Below, piece after piece: positions 10,790 through 34,490 of a stretch of DNA of 64,000 bases. Made by a program: the position numbers and the translations under genes. Numbering within the stretch: the stretch's first letter is position 1; every line of letters begins with the position of its first letter. Under the pieces are notes generated by a model that was not told where the DNA came from, did not search any database, and worked only from the letters and a program-made list of their open reading frames with translations. The stretch is taken from positions 188,001-252,000 of the forward strand of contig JACVTC010000184.1 in assembly GCA_016946835.1 (NCBI GenBank), read 5' to 3'. This stretch comes from Neocallimastix lanati (nom. inval.) (lineage: Eukaryota; Neocallimastigomycota; Neocallimastigomycetes; Neocallimastigales; Neocallimastigaceae).

Positions 10790-11571
10790 AAATAAAATCT
10801 CAAAAGTTTATTGGAAAATAGAAGGACAAAATGGTGAAATCTTTCTGGATTCTTGTGCTAGTATTAATATGATTACTCGTGCTGCTTTGATGAAGTATAA
10901 TATAAACAAAAAGCCAGTTGGAAACATCACTGAAATGATTTTTCAAGCATATGTCAATACTACTACTTTTACCGATATTTATGAACTAGAGATCTCTATA
11001 GGACCAATAACTTTTAAAGATTATTTCAGAGTAATTGATAAGGACGATCTGTTTGAATTATTAATTGGTGTAGATTCACTTAAGAAACATAAATTAATAC
11101 TAAACTTTAATGATGATACGTTGTATACTACTGATAAAAAATAATTTCCCAATAAGACTTGTACCAATTTATTACGATTTACGTTTAAATGCTGATGAAG
11201 AAAATAATGAGACTTCAGAAGAAGTGGTAGATGTAGATGCAAGTAAGCCAATAAATATAACCGTGTCTTTGGTTACAGCAAATGAAGAGTCATTGGATAA
11301 TAAGGAAACTCGTGTTGAGAAAATTATTAATTTAATCCCAAAATTGGTTAAGGACCCAGTTCCCAAGCTGCTTGAAGATTTTAAAGACATATTGGCCATG
11401 AAAGCAGACAACTTGAAACCAACCAAACTTCTACCACATAGGATCATGCTCAAACCAGGAAGCAAGCCAGTAAAACAGCGAGCGTACCGTTTATCGAAGA
11501 TTCAGGCCAAAGCGTTAAAGAAAAAGTTAGAGAAATTGAATTATAAAATAATAGTTGTAAGTGTAACATAG
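10776..11571 (+). pseudogene. Protease and start of reverse transcriptase (element 2, truncated)
   Basis: Frame 10776-11144 encodes ISENKISKVYW, then the protease active-site region FLDSCASINMIT (about 10842) and the LIGVDSL motif (about 11064), closely paralleling element 1. It stops at TAA 11142; the sequence continues in another frame from about 11110 with an acidic linker and the RT-leading segment ending AYRLSK near 11500. After KKLEKL (about 11540) similarity to element 1 ends and the frame runs into AT-rich DNA, stopping at 11569-11571. None of the RT catalytic motifs is present. Confidence 0.75.
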
Positions 11572-12663
11572 CTATATTTTTGAATTTTGAAAATTTTGAA
11601 ATTTTCGAAATTTTGAAAATGAAATTTAACTGAAAATTTGATAATAATAAAATAAAGTTTTTTTTTTAAAAATATTAATAATATTAAAAAATAAACATTT
11701 AATAATTTCAGAGTTAAATAATTAATTAGTAAAAATAAAATTAATTAAGTTATAATAGTTTAAATAAATAAATAATCAAACTAATCATCATGTATATAAC
11801 TATTTAATGATATTAAAGTTAAAAGCAATTTAAGTTATTATTTTATATAATTATTTCAATTAAAAATAAAAATATAAAATATTAACTTAATTGCTTTTAA
11901 TTGAAAAAATTATTTATAATAGAATAATTAATAGCAATGTGTATATTAAATTATTTAGAAATTTTAATTTTAAGTAAAAATATATAAATAATAAATTCTC
12001 CCTAAATAAAAAAGGGGGTGAAAGATAAATAAATAAAAGTAATATAAAATTTTACATCTTATTAGAGCATTACGTCCCATTTGTGGTAAAAAACGAATAT
12101 ATAATGGATAATTAACCAGAATTTAAACTTATTTTAGAATCCATTATATTGTCCTTTATTTAATATTAGTTTACTATATTTTCTATAATAAAATATTTTA
12201 TAAATATAATTTTTTTCTTTATATTTTTATTAAAAAGTGGTTAAAATATTATCAATAATTATGTATTTTTATTATTAATATCTATAACTTTTTATTTTAT
12301 TATTTTATTAAAATGTTTATTATCAATATTAATATTTTATTTTATTTTTATTTTTAAATATATAAATACTATATTATTATATTATATCAATATTAAAATT
12401 ATATTCTTTTTAATATATTATACTTTTAAATTGATTATTTAATTTATAAATATTTTTATTCAATTCTCAACAAACAAAATCAAATCTGAATTGATTAATA
12501 ATAAAGATTAAATGTATTATAGTTTTTAAATTTATCTTATATAAAATATATGAATATTATTTTCATGATTAAAATAACTTAATTTTTCTGAAAAATCTTT
12601 ACATTTCCTAGAATATGGAAAATTTTAAAAAATAAATAGTAATATATATATATTTATTATCTA
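11572..12663. other. AT-rich spacer
   Basis: No gene is seen. There is a palindromic-looking stretch of TTTTGAAA/TTTCAAAA at 11580-11625, a GC-richer patch around 12055-12160 with an inverted pair ATATAATGGA/TCCATTATAT, and otherwise poly-AT. Confidence 0.5.
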
Positions 12664-12777
12664 ATCTACATTCCTGAAAAGTTAAGACCTGAAATTCTTG
12701 AAAAATATTATGATCAACCTATTGCTGGTCATTTTGATATTAAAAGAATATTAGAAATTATTTTCAAAAATTTCTGA
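12664..12777 (+). pseudogene. Relic of a retrotransposon integrase zinc-finger domain
   Basis: Thirty-seven open codons read IYIPEKLRPEILEKYY, DQPIAGHFDIKRILEI, then IFKNF and TGA. This matches the start of the H2C2 integrase zinc domain in Ty3/gypsy elements (a hydrophobic-Pro-x-x-Leu-Arg...Leu-His-Asp...Ala-Gly-His-x-Gly...Leu pattern). The first zinc His is replaced by Tyr and the Gly after the second His by Asp. It differs from the integrase of element 1, so it comes from another, older copy or lineage. No flanking pol sequence was recognised; a poly-A run begins about 110 bp downstream. Confidence 0.65.
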
Positions 12778-12885
12778 TAGATTATCATCAAAGTTGATAT
12801 AAAGATATTTCAGTTTTCCATGTTTCAGAATTATAATAATACTCCCCTCTAATTGGTGATGTAACAAATAAATAAATAAATAAAA

Positions 12886-12927
<42 letters not shown>

Positions 12928-14003
12928 AGAATAAGATTAATTTATAGTTAAATAAAGTAATTCACTTTCAATATATCATAAATAGCAATTTCTCTAATGA
13001 ATAATATTGACATTTAATATAATATAGAATTAAAGTTGAAATCTTTAATTAATACAAATTAATTAAAAACAATTAAATATATAAAAATTAAAAAAATAAA
13101 ATAATATATGTTATATATAATATAAAAAAAAAAAAATTTTTTTCTTTATATTTTTTTTAATAATAAAGTTTTATAAACTTTATTATATAAAAATTTTTCC
13201 TTTTTATTTTTTATAATATGCTAAAAAATTTATATAGACATTTATTCATAATCTCCTATTTCTATTAATCCATATTTTTGTTAAAAAAAAAAATTTAGAG
13301 TTTTTTAAAAATAATTTAAAATTTTTTTGCTGAAAATTTCTTATTTAAATAATTATTTTCTTAAAATATTAATAATGGTCTAATTATCTTAATTATTTTA
13401 ACAATTTTTTTATAGACTTTAATAATTTTATTATTTTTATTTAACTATAGTAATAATACTACTTTATTTTCAGAATACATTTATTGTATCATTACTATCT
13501 TATTTTAGATTATACTTTAAACTAATAAGTTTTTAATTTTTTCATATACACAAAATATTATTTCTCTATTTTATTTAATATATTTATATATATTTTTCTA
13601 TTTATTTTAATTTTATTAAATTTTTTAATAGCTAACCAGTAACTAATTATATTTATATTCTTTTTTTTTTCTTTTTATATTTCAATATATTAAAATACAT
13701 ATATATATAATAAATTTTAATTTTTTTTTTATATCAATACAAGTCATAAAAAAAATATTTTTATAAAGCAATTTTTAATTGACATAAAAAAAATCATTAT
13801 TTAAAAAAATATAGAAAAAGTTTTATGAACAATTTTTCTATTTTTTTATAAATAATGATATTAAAAAAAACGTTTTACTACATTTTTTTTAATAATTTCT
13901 AATAAACTAATAGTATATTAATTTATTTTAATAATACTATTATATTTTAATAACTTTATATTTTAATAATTTTATATTTTAGTAATATTTTATTTAAATT
14001 TTT
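12778..14003. other. AT-rich spacer with a poly-A tract
   Basis: No gene is seen. A run of about 38 A lies at 12889-12926 and several shorter A and T runs follow. The last few hundred bases form the 3' flank of the minus-strand xylanase. Confidence 0.55.
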
Positions 14004-15218
14004 TTAAAGACATTGTGAGTAGTAATCATTAATAAATTTACAAGAACCTTGGGAACAGCATTTTGGACCATTAAAGCCAATACCACCACATTGAGCCCAT
14101 TGTCCGGCACAGTTACCACCATTACCACCGGCAGCAGCATTATTACCTTGATTACCTTGATTCCATTGGCTGTTGTTGTTGTTGTTATTGTTATTATTAT
14201 TATTATTATTATTATTGTTATTATTGTTATTACCGCCACCTAATGTTTCAAGTAAAGAATTGTAAGCAGCCTTTGGTTGGTAATTACCATTGAAAAGTAG
14301 ACCAGCTTCATTAGAACCTAACCAACTATCGTTATCACCGACACCCCAAACTAGGAAGGCCTTACAACAGGAGTTACTTAAACAAGCCTTAAGAGCTTCA
14401 GAATAAACCTTTGCTTGAGCTTGAGCATTACCACCAGATTTTACATCCATTTCAGTAATATGAACTTCTAAACCAAGTTTACAGTAACGACCAATTAAGT
14501 CATTAATCTTACTGTATTGTGGGTAGGATTGAGTAGAAACGTGATATTGAATACCAACACCATCAATTGGAATACCACGATTCTTCATATCTTTAACAAA
14601 ATTGAAGACAGCTTCAGATTTTCCATAAATACCTTCAGTATTGTAATCGTTGTAAAAAAGTTTAGTAGTGGATGAAGCAGCACGTGCAGTTTTGAAAGCT
14701 AAATCGACAAAGTCAGGAACATTTTGGTAAAGGAAAGAATTACGCATTTTCCATTGTGAACCATTGGATGAATCATCAATAGCTTCATTAACAACATCCC
14801 AGGTATCAATTTTACCTTCGTAGTACTTTAAAGTCTTATTAATGTGGTCTACAATAGCATTCTTTAAGGCATTACCTCTTAAATTTTGGAACCACTGTGG
14901 TGGCATAGAATGCCAAATTAAACAATGACCACGGAAAGCCATACCTAATTCCTTAGCCTTATTGTAGTGTCTATCACAGGCATCGAAATTGTATCTACCT
15001 TGTTGTGGTTGAATACCAACCATCTTACAGTCATTTTCGGCGACCATGTAGTTGAAATTAGACATAGCATTAACGTAAGCTTGATTGTTGAATTTCATAG
15101 CGTTAGCAGCAACACCAATCCTGAAATTTCCAGCTCTAGACTTAAGAGAATCATAAGCATTAACTGAACCAGCAGCAAGAAGAGTAGTAGCTAAAGTTAA
15201 GATGTTAATAAACTTCAT
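14004..15218 (-). CDS. Secreted GH10 endo-1,4-beta-xylanase with C-terminal CBM1
   Basis: Hydrolyses internal beta-1,4 bonds of xylan outside the cell. The 404-residue protein has a signal peptide (residues ~1-21, ending SVNA), a GH10 (beta/alpha)8 barrel at ~25-326, an Asn-rich linker at ~330-350 and a CBM1 at ~370-404 with the CGG core and a C-terminal YYSQCL. The acid/base is Glu145 in WDVVNEA and the nucleophile Glu256 in HITEMDV; GHCLIWH and WGVGDNDSW are further family motifs. The single exon starts at ATG 15218. CBM1 binds cellulose and is typical of free fungal enzymes; no dockerin is present, so this is not a cellulosome subunit. Codons use many C/G third positions, unlike neighbouring genes, which fits high expression. 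The linker is encoded by an AAT/AAC run that may vary in length. Confidence 0.96.
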   Translation of the reverse strand: MKFINILTLATTLLAAGSVNAYDSLKSRAGNFRIGVAANAMKFNNQAYVNAMSNFNYMVAENDCKMVGIQPQQGRYNFDACDRHYNKAKELGMAFRGHCLIWHSMPPQWFQNLRGNALKNAIVDHINKTLKYYEGKIDTWDVVNEAIDDSSNGSQWKMRNSFLYQNVPDFVDLAFKTARAASSTTKLFYNDYNTEGIYGKSEAVFNFVKDMKNRGIPIDGVGIQYHVSTQSYPQYSKINDLIGRYCKLGLEVHITEMDVKSGGNAQAQAKVYSEALKACLSNSCCKAFLVWGVGDNDSWLGSNEAGLLFNGNYQPKAAYNSLLETLGGGNNNNNNNNNNNNNNNNNNNNSQWNQGNQGNNAAAGGNGGNCAGQWAQCGGIGFNGPKCCSQGSCKFINDYYSQCL

Positions 15219-16035
15219 TTTGATTTTTTAAAAATTTAAATTGATATTCCTTTTTTTAAAAAAAAAAAATTTATATGGGATAGTTTTCAATTTTATTTTT
15301 CTATAATATACAAAAATATTATATATATACGATATATATAAATTTTTAACTTTTTTTATTTTATTATATTTATAAAATATTATAAAATATAAATTTGAAG
15401 AATAAAACGAAGTGAAAATTTAATGAATTTATACTTTCTTGATATTCATAAATATTAAATAATTGATTTAATAAATAAGGAATCAAAGTACGTACATACA
15501 TATTTTTCTCCCACTTCAGTAAAATTATTATTTTCATATCATATTAATTATTTATCATTTTATCATTTATTAAAAAAAAAATTTATACAACTTAAGTCTA
15601 CAGCTTCATTCGTTACTATTAAGCCGTAAATATTAAATATATGTATTTAAATTTATATATTTTAAAATATAAATTTTATTTTATAAATTAAAAAAAATAT
15701 ATATATATATATATATTATTTAATTATATATTAAATTTATATTATAAATTTTAAATACAATATAATTAATTTATCTTTTATTAAATTTTTAAATTTATTT
15801 CATTTATAAAAGGAATACATTATAAATTTTGATTTATATTTTATTATTTTTTAAATTATTTATTATAATTTTTTTTTAAAATCCTATATATATTTATTAT
15901 TTTATTCTTAATTTTTAGTTTTTAAAATTTCTCATAAAAATATCTTCAATTTTTTCTTGTTATTTTTATTATAATTATTAATTATGTATCTTTTTTTTTT
16001 ATAGTACTACTTATTATTCCTTTTTAAACTATTAT

Positions 16036-16416
16036 TAAAATAATTTATTATTTTTGTCTTTTATTTTGTTATTTGATTACTTTATTATTTTGTTGTTCTT
16101 TTATAATTATTTAATTCCTTCATTATAATTTATAATTTTTATCATTTTATTTTTTATAACATTAAAATAATTTATTATTTTTGTCTTTTATTTTGTTGTT
16201 TGATTACTTTATTATTTCGTTGTTCTTTTATAATTATTTAATTCCTTCATTATAATTTATAATTTTTATCATTTTATTTTTTATAACATTAAAATAATTT
16301 ATTATTTTTGTCTTTTATTTTGTTGTTTGATTACTTTATTATTTCGTTGTTCTTTTATAATTATTTAATTCCTTCATTATAATTTATAATTTTTATCATT
16401 TTATTTTTTATAACAT
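16036..16416 (+). repeat. Tandem repeat, 127-bp unit, three copies
   Basis: A unit containing TTATTTTTGTCTTTTATTTT, then TTTATAATTATTTAATTCCT and TTTATAACATTAAAATAA repeats with an exact 127-bp period (the G of TTTTTGTC falls at 16056, 16183 and 16310). Copies two and three are nearly identical; copy one differs at a few positions. Function is unknown. Confidence 0.85.
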
Positions 16417-17649
16417 TTATTATTATTTTATTATTTCATTATACATTTTTAATTATTATTAATTTTATTATTTAATTATTTAATTATTTAATATTTTAGA
16501 AATTATTTATAACTATATTATTATTTAATAATTTTTCCCAACTTTATGATCATATTTAATGACTAATTTCAATGAGTCAAAATATTATATCAATTAAAAT
16601 GTATTGGTTTTATGCATTTTTATAAAAACTATATGAAGACATGTCATCATAACTTTTGTATTTATCTTATTCTATGATATAAATAATTATTTGTGTAACT
16701 CATAAAAATACTTAATTGAATATTAAATAAATTAAATAAAAAAAAGTTTAATCATATAAAAAAAATATTTAATTTAAATAGAGATAAAATTTAAATATTT
16801 TTATAGTAATAAGAAATAAAGTTTATTTCTATTTTATTTTAAAACATGTTTAATTTAAATTTAAAAGTATAATAAATATAATATTTATATATTTTTAAAA
16901 AAAATTTAAAAAATGTAATTTAATATAAAATCTTAATATTTATAGTGTATTTTATAAAATATAAAAAAATATATATTTTTTTTTATCTTACCAATTTTGA
17001 AATTTTGTAGTATATTTATAAATTAAAAAAAGGAAAATTTAAATAAATCTTTAGGAGGAAGACTATAAATAAAGTTTAAATTAACGGAAATAAAAAATTT
17101 AAAATATTATATTTGTTATTTGTTTCATAAATTTTTTATGAAAAGAACAATACTAATTTAATTTTAATATCATATATTATGACTGATGATCATAAATTCA
17201 TAAATTCATTTAGTTTTTATTAATTAAGTAAAAGTTAAAATATTATATTTAAATATTAAAAAAAACATAATATTTAAATAATAATATTAAATAAGCGTAC
17301 AATTTTTTAAATATTGAAAAAAAATATATATATAAATTTTATATTTATTTTTTAATAATTAAAATTCATAAATTTATTAAATTCATGAAAAAAAATTTTT
17401 TTTTCTGAATTATTATTTTATTTAATTACAGTAATATTAATTAGTAATATTAATATTACTGTTATTTATACAATGCTATTTAATAATTAGTACTATCATT
17501 ACTCTTTAATTAGTGTAACTTCTTGGCCATTTCTATATTACAATTATAATTAGTTTTTATTTTTTTTATTTTATTTTTTAAAAAATATTTTATTTTTCAT
17601 GTTATTTTTATTTTTATTCTTTTATTTATTTTTAAAAAGCTTTTTACTT

Positions 17650-18160
17650 TATTTCATTTTTTTTATAAATAAATTATTAATAATTATTAAAAGGTTTATT
17701 TTTTTTTAATTTTTATATTAATAAATTTTATAATTTTACTATTTAGTCATTGTTATTTAATACTAATATTTCAAATAATAAAAAAAAAAACCCTTTAAAA
17801 CCTGAGCAGAAAAAAACTTTTTATTATTTTCTTTCATAAATAAATTATTAATAATTATTATTAAAAGGTTTATTTTTTTTTTTTTAATTATTATATTAAT
17901 AAGTTTAATAATTCTACTCTTTAGTCATTGTTACTTAATACTAATATTTCATAATAAAAAAAAATTTTTTTTTTATACTATTATTTCATAAAAAATTTTT
18001 TTTTTTTTTTATACTAATATTTCATAAAAAAATTTTTTTTTTTTTTATACTAATATTTCATAAAAAAATTTTTTTTTTTTTATACTAATATTTCATAATA
18101 AAAAAATTTTTTTTTTTTTTATACTAATATTTCATAATAAAAAAATTTTTTTTTTATAAA
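17650..18160 (+). repeat. Nested direct duplication and ~37-bp minisatellite
   Basis: A block with ATAAATTATTAATAATTATT, an AAAGGTTTA segment and TTAGTCATTGTTA occurs at about 17665-17780 and again at about 17838-17955. Its tail, TACTAATATTTCATAATAAA followed by an A run and a T run, is then repeated about six times to 18155, giving units of 35-40 bp whose length varies in the A/T runs. Each unit can fold on itself through the adjoining A and T runs. Confidence 0.8.
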
Positions 18161-19254
18161 ATGTATTAATAAATATATATTTTAATTATTAGCTTAAGTT
18201 CAATGTAAATATTAATGATATAATAATATATTATTAAAATTTTAAATTATCAATATAAAAAAATTTTATTATTAATTTAAATATTATTTCATTATAAATT
18301 TTTATTTTCAAAGTTTCTTATTTCGGAAATAAAGATATAAATATAGAATTTATAATTTTTAAAAATTAAAAATAATTACCTTTTAATATAAATAATAATT
18401 ATTAAATATTAAATTATATAAATTACAATATATATAAATAATATAAATAAATATAATATATTTCTATATATATATTTCCTTTTACTTTAAAATTATTATT
18501 TTGAATTTAAATATTTTTAGGAACAATAAAATATAAAATAAATAAAAAATGGCTTTGAATTCATATTATTTTATATACTTCAAAATTATATTATTTTAGA
18601 TTTAACAAATTATTTAATAATAATGAAAATATAAATATTGTTTTAAAAAAATAATTCATTATATATTTATACATTTTTGCAAATAAAGAATTACATATAA
18701 GGTATTTAAATGATGAAATTTTTTTGAAAACCAAAAAATAAATTATGGTTCCTTTTAAATTTTGAGTAAATGATTTTCTTTTTTCGCTTCATAAATATAT
18801 ATAAAATATTTATATTTACAAATAAATTTCTTCATATATTATTAAAAAAAAATAAATAAAAAATAAGTAAATAGATAAATAATTTGTATAATAGAATTTA
18901 CTTTTTATATATATATTTTTATAGTATTGGCTTTTTTTTTATTAATTTTTGTATAAACCTTGTATATAAAAAGAAAAGAAATAAAATTTATATATTTTTT
19001 ATTTTTTATTTTTAAATACTATTTTTTTTTTTTTAATTTACACTTTCTTTTAAATATATATAAAAATATATATATATAAATTATACCATGAAGAAATAAA
19101 TATATAAAAAGTGTCATAATAAAATAATCATTATATATATATTATTTTAAAAACTTTCAAGAATTTTTATAATTTGCCATATATAATTTAGTTAAAAAAA
19201 AATTTTTTTTTAATTTGCCATATATAATTTCATTAAAAAAAAAAAAGTTCTGTC

Positions 19255-19403
19255 TCATGCTCTAACAAAAGCAGTAATAATGTTATCCATAATAAAATCT
19301 ACAATAGTTTCTATAAAAAAAAGAATAATAATGAAATTAATAATTAAATTTTATTGAAATAAAATTTATATAAATTTAAATTTACAAACAAACAAGCAAA
19401 AAA

Positions 19404-19479
<76 letters not shown>

Positions 19480-19540
19480 TACCAATTGTTTGTGAAACAA
19501 CAAAATTTATGATATCCGAAATTATTAATTTATCAATCAT
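19255..19540 (-). CDS. Putative two-exon microgene (37-residue amphipathic peptide)
   Basis: Reading the minus strand, exon 1 (19540-19483) starts ATG ATT GAT AAA and ends one base into a codon at a GTAAG donor. Exon 2 (19310-19255) follows an ATAG acceptor, restores frame and ends at TGA. The product would be 37 residues: MIDKLIISDIINFVVSQTIE then TIVDFIMDNIITAFVRA. It is strongly helix-forming, with hydrophobic residues every three to four positions. Both exons are GC-richer than the surrounding DNA. The 172-bp intron carries a run of 73 A on the plus strand, so in gene sense a poly-T starts right after the donor. No family is recognised. It could be a true microprotein, the visible end of a larger gene, or chance in AT-rich DNA. 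Confidence 0.35.
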
Positions 19541-31545
<12,005 letters not shown>

Positions 31546-31672
31546 GACATTTAAAAAAAAAAAATTTTTTTTTTTCTTATTTTTTCGTTTATTATTATTT
31601 TTTTTATTCCTTATTTATATGATTTTTATTTAAAAATTTTGAAAGTAATAATTATTTAATTATTTTAAGTAT

Positions 31673-31706
<34 letters not shown>

Positions 31707-32411
31707 ATTATAAATTGTAATTATGTATGAATTTTTTTTATAAAAACATAATTAGCATATATTTGATGTATTTCGAAATTTAAAACAATAATACTCAAAA
31801 AAAATTTTTTTTCTATTGTTTGATAATAATTATATAAATTTAGGTATTATTATAATTACTCCTTGTTTTATTTGTAGTATAATATTCACATATGGGTATA
31901 TATATCATTTATATTATATTTTTAAATGAAATTAAAATTAAAAGGTCTATTTAATATATTATAAAACAATGATTTTGATATATAATTTTTCATAATCTTT
32001 ATTATTGTACTAAATTTATTCGAAAATTATACTACTAATATAATTTTTTATTATTTCTATTAACATAACACTTTAAATTTTTTTTTTTTTTTTTTATTTG
32101 TTTGTTTGTTTTTTTTAAATATATATATATTTATAAAAATATAATAAAAAAATTTTTATGAACAAAAAATGTAAAGAAATATTAAGAAATATTAAGAAAA
32201 GGAATTTTAAATAATATTTACTTTTCAATATAGTATTTCATGAATTAAAATATATTTTTAATTACCATTAAATAATAAAAAAGAAGTAATAATTCTACTT
32301 TTATGTTAACTATATAATTATTTTTTAAATTTTTTAAATAAAAAAAAAAAATAATATATATAAATTATTAATTATTGAAATTATTTTTATTAGCTTTTAT
32401 CTTTTATTATT

Positions 32412-32585
32412 TTATATTATAAAATATTATATATATAAAAATAATTTAATAATATGAATGAAATTTTTATATCATAAAATGTTATATATATAAAAATAAT
32501 TTAATAATATGAATGAAATTTTTATATCATAAAATGTTATATATATTAAAATAATTTAATAGTATGAATGAAATTTTTATAAAAT
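32412..32585 (+). repeat. Tandem repeat, 55-bp unit, three copies
   Basis: The unit begins AAAATATTATATATATAAAA and contains AATATGAATGAAATTTTTAT; its starts at 32421, 32476 and 32531 give an exact 55-bp period. Copies differ at only a few positions. Non-coding. Confidence 0.85.
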
Positions 32586-33831
32586 CTTTCAAATCACCAT
32601 ACATTAATAGTAGTTCAATTTAAAATATATATATATATAAACCAATATATATACTTACTTTCAATCTATTTTATTAAATAAATAAATTAAATAATTATTA
32701 ATTGAAATAGAAAATACAATAAAAAAAACTTTTAAAATTATATATAATTTAAATACTATTATATAATAAAATTACTGATTCTTATTAAAATGTAATATAC
32801 ATTAAAATTATTAAATATAAAAGTAAGATTTATTTTTATTTATTTATGAAAATACATTAAAATAATAAAATATAAATTAGATTATTTAATGAATAATTAA
32901 AGCAATAATTAAATATACTGCCGCCTTCTTCTTTCTTTTAAACTAGTAAAGTCTTTAAAAAAATGAAAAAAAAAAAAAAAAATGAAAAGAAGAAAATATA
33001 TGAAAAAAAAATCAAATAAAATGATTAATAATTATTAATCTTTGTTTGAGAAAAAAAAATAGACAATATAAAATAATATATGTAGTAGTATATACAATTA
33101 TTATATTAATCATCATTAAATCTATTTATTTACTAATTTTTAATAATAATTGGAACTAATGATTTTTTTATTTATTTATTTATTTATTTATTTATTATTT
33201 ATTTATTAATATTTATATATTTAATCTTCAATTTTTATTTGTTATGGGTTATATTTAATATACCACTTTAACAATTTTATAGTTATCATATAAATTAATA
33301 TATTTTAAATATATTTATAATATATTATAATATTATATTATAACAGTATGATAAGTTTACATGTATTACATAGTAACTAATAAAAAAAATTCTTTTTGAC
33401 AATTTACTGATTTATAGTTGATTTCTATATTTTTATATATTACTGATACTTTTCTTTTTATATATATTATATATATTTATATTAAAAAGTTTTATGTAAG
33501 TTACTCTATATTTCATTTATAAAAAGAATCAAAAGAAAGAGTTTTAATTTGACAATTTTAAGTCTAACCCATTTAATTTACTACAGTAACCTCATCAAAC
33601 AAATATAAGTTGAAAAAATAAAATAAATATTTGTTTTTTTTTTTATTATCTTATCATTCTCATTTTTATAATGCAATAAAACAATAAGAATTTGTTAATC
33701 CAAAAAATGGGAATATAATAATTAATGAAAAATTATAATATTTTTTAATTTAATTTCATCACAATGTAATTATTTTAAAAATATTAAATAAAAATATTTA
33801 GAAGTGTTACATTAAATCTATTTTTGATTGT

Positions 33832-33865
<34 letters not shown>

Positions 33866-34375
33866 GATAGTAGTTCTTATTTCCTTATTTCAACTAGTAT
33901 TTTTAAAGCTTTATTAAATATTAATATTTCATTAATTATTATATATTATATGTATTTCTAATTATTTATTTTTTTTATATTATTAATGCACATATATATA
34001 TATATATATATATTTTTTTTTTTTGAGGTTACAGTTACATTTAATTAATATTGATAAAAACTATATAATAAATGAATAAATGAAAGGCCTTTTCGTTCTT
34101 AATGAATTAAACAAAATGTGGAATAAATTAAATATAAAATGGAAACAAATAAAAAATTATAAATTACAATTTTAAAAAAAAAACTTTATATAAATTAATA
34201 TACGAAATTATATATTATTAAGTATATTTATATTATATTATTAATATATGGTTTTTTAACCTCTTATATCTACAAAAAAAATTATTTCTATATTTTCATA
34301 AGCAGTAATTTAATTTAAATTAATTTATAAACTTAGTTTTATAAATTTATATATATTTATACATAAAAAAAATTA

Positions 34376-34490
34376 TTTATTTATATATTTATTATTTATT
34401 ATTTATTATTTATTATTTATTATTTATATATTTATTATTTATTATTTATTATTTATTATTTATTATTTATTATTTATTATTATTATGCAA
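34376..34490 (+). repeat. (TTTATTA)n heptamer repeat
   Basis: Mostly perfect copies of TTATTTA over about 110 bp, interrupted by two ATATATTTA variants. Non-coding microsatellite. Confidence 0.9.

Larger units (their letters stand above)
9410..11545 (+). mobile_element. Truncated Ty3/gypsy retrotransposon (element 2)
   Basis: Contains a candidate primer-binding site, a gag, the conserved FEEYLLEDLV...KFRSAF block, a protease and the first ~30 residues of the RT region (LLPHRI...PGSKPVKQRAYRLSK). Similarity to element 1 stops at about 11545, before the RT palm motifs, so most of pol and the 3' LTR are absent. Frame changes near 10775 and 11140 show further decay. It is from the same lineage as element 1 but clearly diverged in sequence. 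Confidence 0.8.
15219..19254. other. AT-rich spacer upstream of the xylanase
   Basis: No convincing gene is seen in 4 kb. The first few hundred bases are the xylanase promoter region; runs such as TATATATA near 15322 and 15695 could act as TATA elements but cannot be singled out in DNA of this composition. Tandem repeats occur at 16036-16416 and 17650-18160. A direct repeat of ATTTGCCATATATAATTT lies at about 19171 and 19213, in the 3' flank of the putative microgene. Confidence 0.5.

Noticed and set aside
14004-14160. A dockerin at the xylanase C-terminus
   Set aside because: Cys spacing, the CGG core and the terminal YYSQCL fit CBM1, and there is only one copy at the extreme C-terminus.
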